Of a stretch of DNA of 64,000 nucleotides, positions 45,961 through 57,493 are shown one piece after another; position 1 is the first letter of the stretch; every line of letters begins with the position of its first letter. The DNA is taken from contig JAINUG010000014.1 of assembly GCA_029706075.1 (NCBI GenBank), forward strand, positions 2,552,001-2,616,000, read 5' to 3'. This stretch comes from Aldrovandia affinis (lineage: Eukaryota > Chordata > Actinopteri > Notacanthiformes > Halosauridae). Under the pieces are notes generated by a model. That model saw nothing but the letters and a program-made list of their open reading frames with translations, did not search any database and was not told where the DNA came from. A program made the position numbers and the translations under genes.

Positions 45961-46989
45961 AGCCTCAGGCAGTATGCGGTCCGATCTGTTTCTTTTATCA
46001 AGGTAAGTAAGGTATTACTGTCACCACAGTGTTAATCAGCATTATGAATTGGTTTCAGAATTGATTAACAGTGAGTATTGGGATCACAAGAGCTGCTTTA
46101 CAAACGTTAAGGACCAATTCTGCCTGTTGTAAGAGCATGCACCCTTTTCCAGAACTCGAGGCCTTGTTCGTTGTGTTATTATTGTCTATGGTGCCAAGGA
46201 CTAATTCTTGCCAAATTCTCGGATTAGTGTCATTTTAAAAGCACAGCTATAGGTTTTTACATTTATTTTTAATAGTTTGCCTTTGTCCCTCCCTGTTGCT
46301 AAAGCTTTGGGGCCGATCTTGGCATGAGACCAGTCAATCGAATGAGGTAGGCTACCTTCACATACATACATAGTCTCACGTAGTCGCTGGTAGGATGGAC
46401 GTAGATGGCATTGCCAAAAATAGAAACAATGTCTGGACTCTCCTGTTTCCTAGGCACACTATTCGCTGACATCAGCAGCTCGCCTGCTGAAAGAGACTGC
46501 GCAGCTCAGATTCAATTAGGAGGCAAAGAGGAATGTCATGTCTCGCAGTCCCTCTTTTATACAAGTTCACACCAAAATGATAGTTCCCCCCCTTTTACCA
46601 CTACCTATCTGCAGCTGAAGTAATGTACCCATGCGTCATTGTGGCCATACCGTGACTGGTAGATGCCAGAGGTTGGAATGAGGTAAAAAAAAAAGTTGAC
46701 CAGTGAAAGAGCCAAATACTGTCAAACAAAGCCTCTCTGTGGGTCAACAATATGCTTTGTGTTTCCTTTGTTCTTGTTAACACTTTATTTGAGGTGAGGT
46801 GTGGCAGATAATATCGTGCATGTGCATTTGTTTGTCAGTGCACCAAGATATTTTTGCTTGGCTATTCTATCAGAAATGTTTTTGTATTTGAGTAGGGTTG
46901 ACACAGATCAGCTTCACTGCATGTTTCAAGCTGAACTTGTCAGTTTGCCATCCTTGCAATCACACAGGACAGTGGAATCCATCTCATGA

Positions 46990-47529
46990 ATTTATTTGCC
47001 CAATTCAATGATGAGGGCAGACCAAGCCGGCAGGCAGGACAGTGGGCAAGCAGAGAAGCGGGTGGAAGGGTAGGTGATGATGAGGCAGATTAAGGAGGCA
47101 GGCGGAACAGGCAGGGAAGCGGGTAGCAGAGGAGCAAGCTGGCTGATCCGCAGGCAGGCAGGATGGCAAGCGAGTAAACAATATAACTGACGAGGAAATA
47201 AACACAGAGGCAAAATCACAATTTCAAGAGTGGTCTAGAGTCTTGTAGCTACCACTGAAGCAGAGACAACGATCTGACAGTGAATGGATGAGAAACCGGG
47301 GTTGATATACACTGCAGGGCTGATGATAATTGATGGCAGGTGAGTAGGCAGCACAGGTGTAGAAGATCCATGTAATCAGGAGGGAGCCGGAGAATGCAGA
47401 GGAGGGAAGCCACGCCCACATCACACACACAAACACGAAACTGACAGGGAGAACAGGAACACAAGGAAAAGGGAAGGGAAAACGCGAGGAAACATACAAA
47501 ATAACAATGTAGTGGCCGTGGCCGTAACA
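46990..47529 (-). mobile_element. Probable solo LTR or LTR fragment
   Basis: On the minus strand it starts TGTTACGGCCACGGCCACTA (47529 downward). It is Lys/Arg-codon-like purine-rich on the plus strand and contains AGGAGGGAGCCGGAGAAT, CCACGCCCACATCACACA and ATATACACTGCAGGGCTGAT, blocks familiar from fish Gypsy-type LTRs. A matching CA end and target duplication were not found. Confidence 0.3.
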
Positions 47530-47708
47530 AAAGTAGGCCTATTCGCGTGTCAAGCTTGTTGTAAATATGAATGTGTTGTGTTGAACTGCATTAGCGTTTA
47601 ACTAATATGTGATGGCGGTGGTAAGTTGTGTTTTAAAATATATCTTGATCGTGATAAGATTTTCCTGTCACACACAATATTAAAACATGTTTTACGAATT
47701 TGTCCCTT

Positions 47709-47749
47709 TCCTCATTCTCATTCTCATTCTCATTCTCATTCTCATTCTT
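47709..47749 (+). repeat. (CTCATT)n hexamer repeat
   Basis: Six or seven tandem CATTCT units. Confidence 0.85.
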
Positions 47750-48214
47750 AACAGAGCTTCACCAAGAATTATCCGTTGATGAAGCGTCGTTTTGGAGTAA
47801 AGGCGACGTACACCGCCATCTGCTGGTATTTTGTTAAGTCAAATTGGCTCTCTAAACGGTGACGTAGCCTATATCCGCACATTGACACCAAATTGGTTTG
47901 AAACGATACGCACCCTTTCAAACAAATTTGTACTGAATGGAATTGTGTTAATGTATCAAAATTTGAAGTTTCGCCTGGTTTTAGGCGAGCAGAATTAAAA
48001 CTTAGAACTTAATTAATTTGCTAACGAATTCAAGTTAGTCCGCTGTCTTACACATTGCGCGTTCTATTACATTATTTTTGTTTTATAGAGAATTGAAAAT
48101 TGCATAGGGAATTCTCAGTTGTGTGCTGTTCACATTTTGGTATAATAGAGAATACGCACAAATTATGATGTGCTCTTTTTTCTAATCCTGTGTCATTGGC
48201 GCTTCTATTGTAGT

Positions 48215-48271
48215 AGTGCTTCTATCTGTGGAAGACACTTTTGAACAGTGTCTGTCACAGATGGAAGCACT
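48215..48271 (+). ncRNA. miRNA-like hairpin (candidate)
   Basis: Arms AGTGCTTCTATCTGTGGAAG+ACAC (48215-48238) and its near reverse complement (48248-48271) pair over 24 positions, with one G:U pair, two adjacent mismatches and a 9-nt loop TTTTGAACA. Size and shape match a pre-miRNA. No expression evidence; could be a MITE remnant. Confidence 0.3.
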
Positions 48272-50159
48272 AGTTCACGTGCGACAGGGCTAAAACAAAG
48301 GAAACTACAGTACGCCACTTTGTAAGGCGCGTCCTCCAGGGTTTAGAGACCGAGCGGTACATTACCAATTGAAGGAGATCCACAGTTTTGTGGTCCTACT
48401 CCCGACTCCTAATGGTATTACTTCCAGAGTCATTGATCGGATGGTAACCCCGAATCACCTGCTGACTGCTGCCCTTCTCGGCACCTGCTGATTGAAGGCC
48501 TCTTTAAAATCGTACCATAATGATTGAGAATATGGTATAGCTGTGTATAAGTAAGCTGTGTAAAAAAAAAAACTACAATTAATTTGGTTATGTGTCATAA
48601 TCAGTTATTATTTAAGAAAAGTTGAAGTTATTTTTATTTATTCATCTTAATTCATTCATTAAACATGTCTTTGAACAGAGATTTTCAATCTCATTTTAGG
48701 TCTCAGCACCTATACATGTGGATATGTACATCTACATTTACACATGTAAAAAATAATTTTGTTGCAGGCATTAATGCTAGATTGTTAGTTTGTTCACAGC
48801 AGTGTCCTGAGACCGCCAGCATGTGGCTTTATGCAAAATAAGTCTTGGTGAGTGCACATACCTATTCTTGAGCACGCCTTTTGGTGGAGTCTAAGAGTGT
48901 GTGGGCATTTCAGTTATAACGTGTAACGTGTTTAGTTCTGCATAGAAAATTCCACTCCCTGCCAATTGCTGCTCTGAGGGGAAGATGGTCTCCATACATT
49001 ATGACTCTCATTCTTTAAAGTTAACCCTAGCCCCTGATCCTGTCTCTACCCTGTGGTTTTATATTGTTGTCTTTTGCCAGTTCTGTGTGAAATTGCATTC
49101 TTTATTATAAGGTAGTCATTATTTTCACCTGGCCCAAGTAGGTACTGTAGATAAAGTAATATGTAAACACTGAAAACCCTCATGCAACAAGAGAGAATAT
49201 CTCTGAAAGGAAAGTATATGTGTAATAATGCGTAAAGTGAATCGAGTGAAGGCATTGTTTGGGAAATTTTAAAAATGTAAAAATTTCACTTTTAAAAACA
49301 TGAGTATGATCAATAAAGATGAAAAAAGTGCCACAGTACAGACCACTCATGTCTAGTTTTTCATAAGTAATACATTAAGTTTATGCGATACAAACATCCC
49401 TTCTGTCTAGAAATGACTGTCTACATCTTTTAGGTAAGAGACATCTTTTATTACACCCAAGCTCACGATCATCATCTATATCAGGAAATGACCTGTGTAT
49501 CTACTAGAAAAAGAAAGAAAACTGGTTAAAAGGTGACCATTCATTGGCAGTCTCCAAAAATATGCAAACAGAAGCAAAATCTATATTGACCTCCCCACTA
49601 AGTTCTTTAAATAATACTGAAGTTTCCCGTAAGTCTGTGTATGTATGGACGTTTAGTCGTGACATCTTCAGTGGTAAAATATTGGATATTTTTATGGATA
49701 TTAAACATAGCGCTGTATTTATGTACTTTCTTTCACCTCTGCTCTTACTCTGAGAACACATGCACATGTGCTGGAGTCTTCGCTCAGTGTTCATAGCAAG
49801 CATGTAAATACATCTGAGTCAGGATGGAAAGCGTTCAGAAAGTTTTTAATGCAAGTGAGTCCTTTTTACACATTTTGAATACACACGGACCCAGCTGCCT
49901 TTGAGTTTTCACAGGGGAAGAGAAATATGATGTCCCTAAAATACAGTCATGTGTGAGTACTCAGTTTCCCTATGAGTGAATATACGAGTATCATTTCCCT
50001 ATCTGTGTTCAACATACATTGACCTTTGGAAAAGGTTATGCAAAAAGTACAGCATTGAACTAAGAAAAGTTGCAAAGGGGGTGGTTGAAAGGATTGAACT
50101 AAAATAATTGAAGAAATTAAGCTAAACAATGAGTCATATCCCATTGAGAATCGGATTGC

Positions 50160-50262
50160 ACCAGCTACACAGATCACAGTTACCATGGTTTTGGGATTCA
50201 TACCTGCAACCTTCCACTTACAAACACAGTCTTGTCACCACTGCACTATTCAGCTGCCTGTT
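50160..50262 (-). repeat. SINE head fragment, minus orientation
   Basis: GGATTCATACCTGCAACCTT and CACTGCACTATTCAGCTGCC resemble the inverted V-SINE head; short and diverged. Confidence 0.4.
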
Positions 50263-50589
50263 TTCTGGGCACAATTTAATGGCCCCCTTGTGGTCAGGCC
50301 GATTATGGGCCACCTTGGGGGCAGACTGTGTTGCCCCTTGTGTTTCTGTCTCCTTTGCCTCCGAGCACACAGTGGCTCTGTAGACACATCCAGCATTAAA
50401 AAAACAAATCCACGAAAGGTGTGAAAACAGATAGCTAAGACAGTATAGATCTTTTGAATTCAACATTTTGGCATATGGCATGTGCCCCTCGTTGATTAAA
50501 TACAATATCTGGATGGATTGTGAAGTATTTTAGGCTTGGACTTTCCCTTATTGTTTTTACAAAGAAAAATATATATTTTAACCCCAATA

Positions 50590-50995
50590 TTTTTTATATC
50601 TTTTTTTTTAACCAAATTTGGAATGTCCAATTGTGTCTGTTGCCCCATCTAATTTCTGCGATGTCTTCTGTCAATTAGGAAAGCCTCTCATCTGAAGCCT
50701 GTGCTTACAGCCAACCAGTCGTTGTGTCGGAGGAGAACACTTCATGCTCAGCTGGCGCAGACAGAGTACAGGCACCCAACTGACTGAAGGCGCTGGTGCC
50801 CAATGTGACGCAGACAATCTCGCCAACCAAAACCTTCCCACCCCGGGTGACACTAAGGTCAATTATGCATCACCCTGAGGGGCTTCCAACCACAGTTGGC
50901 ACTTGCCCCCGGTCTGGATTTCACACAGACCATGGGGTATATCCACACACTGCAACCATGTCTTAACAAGATGTGCCATCTGGCAACCCATTGAT
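50590..50995 (+). repeat. Dispersed repeat family A, copy 4
   Basis: CAAATTTGGAATGTCCAATT start, then GTTGTGTCGGAGGAGAACAC, CACAGTTGGCACTTGCCCCC and CACACAGACCATGGGGTATA. It ends about 60 bp from the GPCR stop codon. The same start motif is widespread in teleost genomes. Confidence 0.5.
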
Positions 50996-51052
50996 CCTCC
51001 CATTGTTGGAAGAAACGTCACTGTTTTGTGCACGTAGCATGTGTCACAGGCC

Positions 51053-52119
51053 TCAAAGGCTGGAGGTGGAGGCCGTTTCCTTATCCAGAAGGGTGGTGGA
51101 GTGGGCAGCCTGGGTGGTCAGATTGTGACCGTCCACCTCACCCTCAGCACGGGCCTCTTGGAGTCCAAACCTCTTGAGGGAGTGGCGCACGGCCTTGGAG
51201 AAGTCTGGGGAGCCGAAAATGTAGAGCAAGGGGTCGAAGCAGCAGTTGGCACAGGCCAGGATCCAGGAGGCGTAGTATGCCGTCTCCACCCTCAGGAGAA
51301 GCCTGCACTGCTCCGGGTAGAACTTCTTGAGCACCACAGCCACGGTGCGGGTGGCATTGAGCGGGGTGAAGCACACAGCAAATATCAGCAGGCAGATGGA
51401 CACCATCCTGAGTGACTTGGCCTTGATGGCGTGCCCCTTAGTGGAGCTGGTATTGATACGAGACAAAGAGCCGGCCAGGCGGTAGTAGCAGACAGCCGCT
51501 ATCGAGAAGGGCACCAGGAAAGCAAGGAAGAGCAGAACGAAGTTCATGATGAAGTACACCTCGTGTACTCGGCCTGGTGAATGCTGAGACACTGGGTGCA
51601 GTTGCCCACTTGGCTGGTGCCCAGGAAGGCAAAGCAGGACACCCCCTGCACCAGCAGGACGAGCCATATGGATCCACACACCTTTCGGATAAACCCCACG
51701 CTCTTCATGGCGGAGTGCTTGTTGTAGTGCACCACGGCCATATAGCGGTGGATGCTGATGAGGGTCAGGAACAGGATGCTGCCGTAGAAGTGCATGCTGA
51801 GCAGGGCGATCTTCAGCTGGCACAGGAACCGCGCGAAGGGCCAGCAGCTGCCCATGGCGATGTGCGTGGCCATCAGAGGGGTGACGGGAGTGACAATGGC
51901 ATCGCTCAGGGCCAGGTGGAACTGCAGGGTGGCCCCAGGGCCCCAGCTGGGTATGCGGAAGCAGAAGACCCACAGGCTGAAGCTGTTGAGCAGGAATCCG
52001 CCCAGGAAGAGCAGGCAGAGGATCACAGTGATGGAGACGTGCTGGGGCTCCGGTGTACAGGGCTCCAGGAGGCTGCGGTTGAAGGGCAGTTCGGAGGAGG
52101 GAGGCATCGTGCCGTTCAT
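51053..52119 (-). CDS. P2Y-like class A GPCR, intronless, one apparent frameshift
   Basis: About 354 codons from ATG 52119 to TGA 51053 when one frame switch near 51560 is allowed. The first frame gives TM1-TM4 (NSFSLWVFCF, LALSDAIVTPVTP, LISIHRYMAVV, SIWLVLLVQGV). The second gives TM5-TM7 (MNFVLLFLAFLVPF, CLLIFAVCFTPLNATR, ACANCCFDPLLY). HRY in place of DRY, CFxPxxxTR in TM6 and DPxLY in TM7 fit the P2Y-like group. N-glycosylation sites are Asn2 and Asn14; the TM3 Cys (FLCQLK) and ECL2 Cys (GNCTQC) can pair. The Ser/Thr-rich tail is typical for arrestin binding. Ligand and exact orthologue are not recognised. The break lies in ECL2 just before TM5, so the receptor is either a recent pseudogene or carries a one-base assembly error. 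Confidence 0.8.
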
Positions 52120-52203
52120 CTCAAGGAGAGCGTCAGACTCGGGAGGGAGGAGAGAAATAACCTGATCATCTTACCAGGAAAGGGTCATAGAAATGATCAT
52201 TTA

Positions 52204-52346
52204 TGCCATTTAGCAGACATTTTTATCCAAAGCAACTTACAAGAGTGAACGCATACATTTTTCAGTATATGTGGTCCCAGTGGGAATCACAACCCACAAC
52301 CTAAGCATTGTCAGCACCATGCTCTACCTACTGAGCCACACAGAGC
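52204..52346 (-). repeat. HpaI-type SINE, copy 4
   Basis: Complete copy in minus orientation, about 85 bp upstream of the GPCR start codon. CATTTAGCAGACATTTTTAT tail, GTGGTCCCAGTGGGAATCAC, ACTGAGCCACACAGAG head. Confidence 0.78.
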
Positions 52347-53049
52347 CAAAATGATTTAATCATGGTAAAAAAACATTGCTGTTGGCTTACAGTACAGGGG
52401 TGTTTTGTCTGAGGGGGTTCTGATAGCTTGATTACCTTCCCCTTGGACTCATTCTCATTTGCTGTTGGGTTGGGTAGTGATCCTGAACTTTTACTTCACC
52501 TCATTGGAGGACCACCCAGGGAGTGACTATCGCATTTGCATGTAGACTTGGATGCAAGACGAGAAACCGAAACCCAAACCCAACGACCTCACATTACAAT
52601 GAGTTTAAGTATAGGAAATTACGTGGGCTCTTCTTACACTTAATGTATGCTTAAGCATCATTTATGTCCTGAAAAACTGGATTGCTTCAGACTCAACATT
52701 TATGGGTCCTTGGATGGCTCTATCCAGCTTCAGCTTCAGTGTAGTGCCACACCCCAGAGATTTAACGGAGGATGTTGCAGTGTTGACACGCTGTTGTAGC
52801 ATTTATTCCATTCTCTAGTCAAAGCTACAGCATTTGCCCACATATTGGGATCAAAGGGGTCGAGTTGTAACAGAATGAAAAAAAAAAACAATTTTTATGC
52901 AGTTTGGAGACATAATAATAATATTAATAACAACTCCTCGTACCCTGATTAGATCATTTTGTGCACCATATTTGTTGTAAGCTGACAACAGGACGTACAT
53001 AAGATAGTGTTTAACACAATGGGACTCGTGCAACCCGTGACTGTGATTC

Positions 53050-53160
53050 AGATACAGGACTCCCGGACAGAGCCAGGCTGGCACAGCCGCAGATCAAACC
53101 CAGGCTGCAGTGGGCAACCTGCACTTACAACAAGTGCCTTTACTGGTTGCGCCTTCCGGG
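53050..53160 (-). repeat. Second tRNA-SINE family, copy A
   Basis: Reading the minus strand: GGAAGGCGCAACCAGTAAAG, GCAGGTTGCCCACTGCAGCC, GGGTTTGATCTGCGGCTGTG. It shares its layout with 59325-59415 and differs from the HpaI and V-SINE heads. Confidence 0.55.
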
Positions 53161-54870
53161 GCTAATGCTGCAGACTCCAAATGTATCCTTTGTGAAAATG
53201 TTCTATCATGGTCCAACATAGGAGCAAACCAGCATTGTTGTATACAGCACAGCTATTTAGAAAATTAAGCCAGAATAATTGGTTGAAACAAAACCCAGCA
53301 TACACACCGGCCCTCCAGGACTAGAGTTGTGCACCCCCAATTTAACATTTTAAAAGTCAGTGTGAATTTTAATGGATTCTCTCACTGTGTCACCAGTTAA
53401 GCAAAACAGAGCAGTTAGCAGGGTGATGACATGCAATATGTCATTGTGATCATATGAGTGGCCACAGGCAGAAAAAAACATAACCATAATTTGCAAAAAT
53501 AAATGATCTATTGTGCTCAGCATTTAAATCATGGCCTATGAAAAAACATGACATGGCATGACATGTGCAAGGGTAGTGTGTAAAACAAGCAGAGGTGGTG
53601 TGGTGTAGAGTACAAAGAACCAGTGCAGTAAGTAGCATGAAGATTCAGGGAAATTTCCTCTAAAAAGAATATTAGATCGGTGCAATTTATTAATACTTAC
53701 CCGTCACAGCCCGAAAAGATGTGTGCTACTGCAAAGATAAAGCTCTCTTTCTCTTTTCTCTCTCTCTCTCTCTCTGTCTCTTGGTCTCTCACTAAGGTGT
53801 TTGAAATGTGTGAGCTTGGATGCAAGTATCTATCTAAATACCACACAGTCACGTGACCAAGCCAACCAACGCACATTACGGGAAAAAGATCACACACTCT
53901 CCTTCGAGCACACAGATGCTTGCATGCAGTCCCCATATTTAGATGGGTTTTAAAATATCCAGAAGCAGATTAAAAACTACATACGATGACGGTTTATTAG
54001 GACTTTCATAAGTATTTAATTTTTCTAAACAATGCACTCTCTGAAGTCATGAAATAATTTATTGGTACCATAATAGTACAGACTTCATTCGATCCAACAA
54101 TTAACACTTCTTAGACTTCTCATTGTGCTGCTCTGGGCTGGTTAATTACAGTCCAAATACTAGTTTCTAGTGTGAATTACAGTCATACAAAAGTGTTACA
54201 ATGACATATAACTGCAAAAACTCCCACTGAAGGACATGTAAATATATACCATCATATAAACAATGCATTGTAACACACAGTACATTTTACTCATTGAACA
54301 GAATTATGATAAGTGGTAGGCTTGTGTTTGCCTTATAGTGCATTCATTTTGTATTTTCAGAACATGTACAAAAGCTAACGAGCTCATTGTCTGAAAGCTG
54401 TGAACAGAAAGGATATAAAACTAAATATCTCACCTTAGCACTTAGGCGCAGTAAACTGCACTGCTGTCACTGTTAAACCAAAGATTTGCACTGTGGTCCA
54501 TTAAATATGCAATGGTGTCTATATATGAAGTATCCGGACAACCCTGTGATCTGCACAAATATGCTTCCAATCTGTAAATAAACCCCTTCATGCTGCATTG
54601 GTGTTCCTCTAAGCTGCACTGATATCCCTCTGATCTACACTGATATCACTTATCTTCAATGATATCATCTGCACTGATATCTGTCTCGTATCGCATTAGT
54701 ATACTGTACAGTAGGTGCAGTTCTCCCTATATAATGATGCTCAATGATTGTTTCTGGAAGGGTCAATGGTCAAACTAGGAACCAGCATTAAAAAGAATAT
54801 GTTTTTAATTCCTATTTTCCAATCTCACTCTCTAACCAGCACGCTCTTGTGAAGCACACAGCACTAGCAT

Positions 54871-55424
54871 GTACAGGCTACTGCCAAAATAAAGGAAACA
54901 CCTAAATAAAGTGTCTTCATGGAGCATTGGCCCACCACAGGCTGCCAGAACAGCTTCAGTGTGCCTTGGCATAGAATATGTGTCTGGGATTATATTTGAG
55001 TGATGCAATACCATTCATCCATGAGAAATTCCATCATTTGGTGTTCATCATGGCTGTGGAAAACACTGTCTCAGGTACCACTCCAGAATCTCCCATAAGT
55101 GTTCAATTGAGTTGAGACCTGTTGACTGAGACAGCCATAACATACAGTATGGTTTACATTGTTTTCATTCTCATCAAACCATTTATTGACCACTCATGCC
55201 CTGTGGATGGGGGCATTGTCATCCTGGAAGAGACCTGGATGGAATAGAAATGAAATGCTTCACCATAGGATGAATGTGATCACTCAGAATGGCTTTACAT
55301 TTATTTGGTTTTACCTTGCCCTCTAAGGTGTTGAGTGGATTTAAACCATGCCCCACACCATAATAAGGCTGCCAGAACCCTTCATTTCCTCAAGTGTTTC
55401 CATTATTTTGGCAGTTACCTGTAC
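54871..55424 (-). mobile_element. Tc1/mariner-type element with clear TIRs, decayed
   Basis: Terminal inverted repeats of about 32 bp: left GTACAGGCTACTGCCAAAAT then AAAGGAAACACC; the right end, reversed, reads GTACAGGTAACTGCCAAAAT then AATGGAAACACTT. Between them the minus strand retains transposase remnants (FQDDNAP-like, LNSIEHLWEILEWYLR) broken by stops. Length 554 bp, so internally deleted. Confidence 0.8.
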
Positions 55425-55930
55425 ACCCACAACAACAGAACAGATTGATAACGACAGATATTAATCTTAATTTTATAGTACATAACCACAGCACATGCTC
55501 TCCACATCCATACTTTTTTATTTATTGCCTTCTGAATATCAGAAGTAGGGACTCATACAAATAAATACCAGTGAGGGCATGTATATACATAAAACAGGAT
55601 TTTGTTTCCTGTGGGAGGGAACTGAAAACTGAGAATAGAAACCAAGCCTCAGATCGGACTTCTCTAAACTTCTCTCACTTACTGTACCACAGTTTTATAC
55701 CAGTCTTGGTCTGTGTGAAAGAAATACATGGGGAATTAAAACGTTAAACCTTTAAACCAATAGGTTTTTTTTCTGGCAGCAGACCTAAACCTGTTTCTGA
55801 TTCATTTCCCTCTTTAGCAATGTTTCCTGCTTTAGTAAATATCACCCATCTGCCACTAATTCAACTTAATCACATTTAATGTAACCAACCAACTTCATTC
55901 ACTTTGATTTGACTTAATTGTGAAATCAAA

Positions 55931-56000
55931 GTGGTTCTGTATGGCTCAGTAGGTACAGCATGGCGCTGACAAACTAATGATTGTGGGTTCGCAACTCCCA
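55931..56000 (+). repeat. HpaI-type SINE, copy 5 (head only)
   Basis: GTGGTTCTGTATGGCTCAGT and TGTGGGTTCGCAACTCCCA are the tRNA-like head; the tail is absent. Confidence 0.6.
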
Positions 56001-56640
56001 ATGCTGGGAGCTGACCTGTGTGCAGGACCAACCCACCAGAAATAAGTTACGACACAAAAAACAATAGTTTATAATATTTTACAAAACATGTTCTATAAAA
56101 TAAAGCAAAACAGGCACTTTTGCACACACAATACACCTTTTATAAATAATAATAAATAAATAAAGGTATCTCAAAATAAACCTGTCACAAAAGCAGACAC
56201 TTTTATCCACAGGACACTGCTGATATTTTGGATGCACTGTAATATCCCAGGAAATATAACTGAGGTTTCCGATTCCATGTGGATGCTCCCTCACCTTCCT
56301 CCATGCTCATTTCCTGGTTTCTGCAGTGGACAAAGTCATGTGACCTCGATCCAAGGTATCCCCCCCACGTGACTCTCTCAGTTTGATTCTGATTCAGAAA
56401 CCACAAATGCAAAGGTCAGCTCAAAACTGCTGACTTAAAGGATACTGGATTATAGAAAAAGTGAGAGAGAATGGGTGGAAGGCAGAGAGAGAGAGCAAAA
56501 GAGAGAGAGAGAGAGAATGCTGAAATGAAAGGTCCCATAGTACAGACCTCAGGTAAGCAGCAGGAGAAAAGTCATTTTTCAAAAAGGTTTATCCCACATG
56601 CAATGATGCAGCTCCATCTTGCCCTCTATGTTTGTGTCTC

Positions 56641-57493
56641 TCAGGCCTTTCTGACAATCCTGCCACTCTTCCTCCAGTCTCTGACACGTTCCGATTTCAC
56701 TGTTCGGGTCGGCTGGCTGCTGACCCGGAAAGTTCCATGGCAGACCCGGATGCTGCAGGAAGGTGGGTGGATAGTTGGTGATCGGAGAAGCAACATTAAA
56801 TCCCTATTTTGGCATTGTGGTTGCATAAATTAAGATTACATAGCGATGATATTTACAAGGTGACAGCTTTTGGATTTGGGTGTGGATGTGTGATTGGAGA
56901 AGAAAGGCTGGGGTTGGGGGGTGGGGAAGGGGTGGCTGGGATTATTTTCTGCAATGATAAACAAATCTTACACACACAGTCGCAGGCATGCATGCATGCA
57001 TAGACTCACACATACAGGTATATCTGTGTAGGCTACACACACAGACATGCGCGTGCACACACACACACACACAGTCACAGACATGCGCACATGCACACAG
57101 TCACGCACACAGGTATACCTGCTTAGGCTACACACACAGACATAAACACACACACACACACATAGGCATGTGTATGCACACACAGAGGCATGCACTCACA
57201 CATTTTCTGAAATTATTATGCAAGGCTTCAAACCACTGAAGACTAATCTATCATCAATTTAAGCGCAATCTATCGGCACAACACATTGTTACCAATTTAG
57301 GCGCATTCTCTGTCTTTCACCGCCTTGCCTCATCACCCAGCAACGCATTCGGCCGCATCACCCACCTCGAGCTCCACACTGGGCACGGACGTTTCCTGGG
57401 CTTGGCTGCTTGTCTTCGATACTGCATCCAGCCGCAAACAAGCTCGTGGGCTATCATTACGTACAGCAGAAAGATGAGAACCGCGGGGTCCAT
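56641..57493 (-). CDS. Candidate small two-exon gene, single-pass membrane protein (hypothetical)
   Basis: Exon 57366-57493 starts at an ATG in strong context (A at -3, G at +4) and encodes MDPAVLIFLLYVMIAHELVC, a likely signal-anchor, then an Arg/Lys-rich stretch. Donor GAG|GTGGGT. Exon 56641-56752 after TTCCTGCAG joins in frame and ends in TGA; the product would be 79 residues. No family recognised. The same short exon has equally good splice signals on the plus strand, so this call is weak. Confidence 0.22.
56645..56764 (+). other. Alternative plus-strand exon candidate opposite the small gene
   Basis: A pyrimidine-rich GTTTGTGTCTCTCAG acceptor precedes an open 120-nt stretch (FLTILPLFLQSLTRSDFTVR, then WLLTRKVPWQ) closed by GAAG|GTGGGT. 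No partner exon was found on the plus strand within reach. Confidence 0.15.
56980..57200 (+). repeat. CA-rich compound microsatellite
   Basis: Several (CA)n blocks with GCATGC and CACAGACATG interruptions; a GTGTAGGCTACACACACAGA-like phrase recurs twice (near 57026 and 57122), giving a roughly 95-bp higher-order repeat. Confidence 0.75.

Larger units (their letters stand above)
45961..51052. other. Intergenic region between arrdc1 and the GPCR
   Basis: No coding exon recognised. It holds the probable LTR fragment (46990-47529), a hexamer repeat, the hairpin at 48215, a SINE head and repeat family A copy 4. Confidence 0.5.

Noticed and set aside
47005-47219. Leu/Pro/Cys-rich minus-strand ORFs
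   Set aside because: Produced by a repetitive GCAGGCAG-type sequence within a probable LTR fragment.
51577-52248. 223-codon plus-strand ORF
   Set aside because: Antisense to the GPCR coding frame and enriched in Gln/Glu/Gly as expected of a shadow.
56968-57239. Cys/Val- and His/Thr-rich ORFs
   Set aside because: Translations of CA/GT microsatellites.
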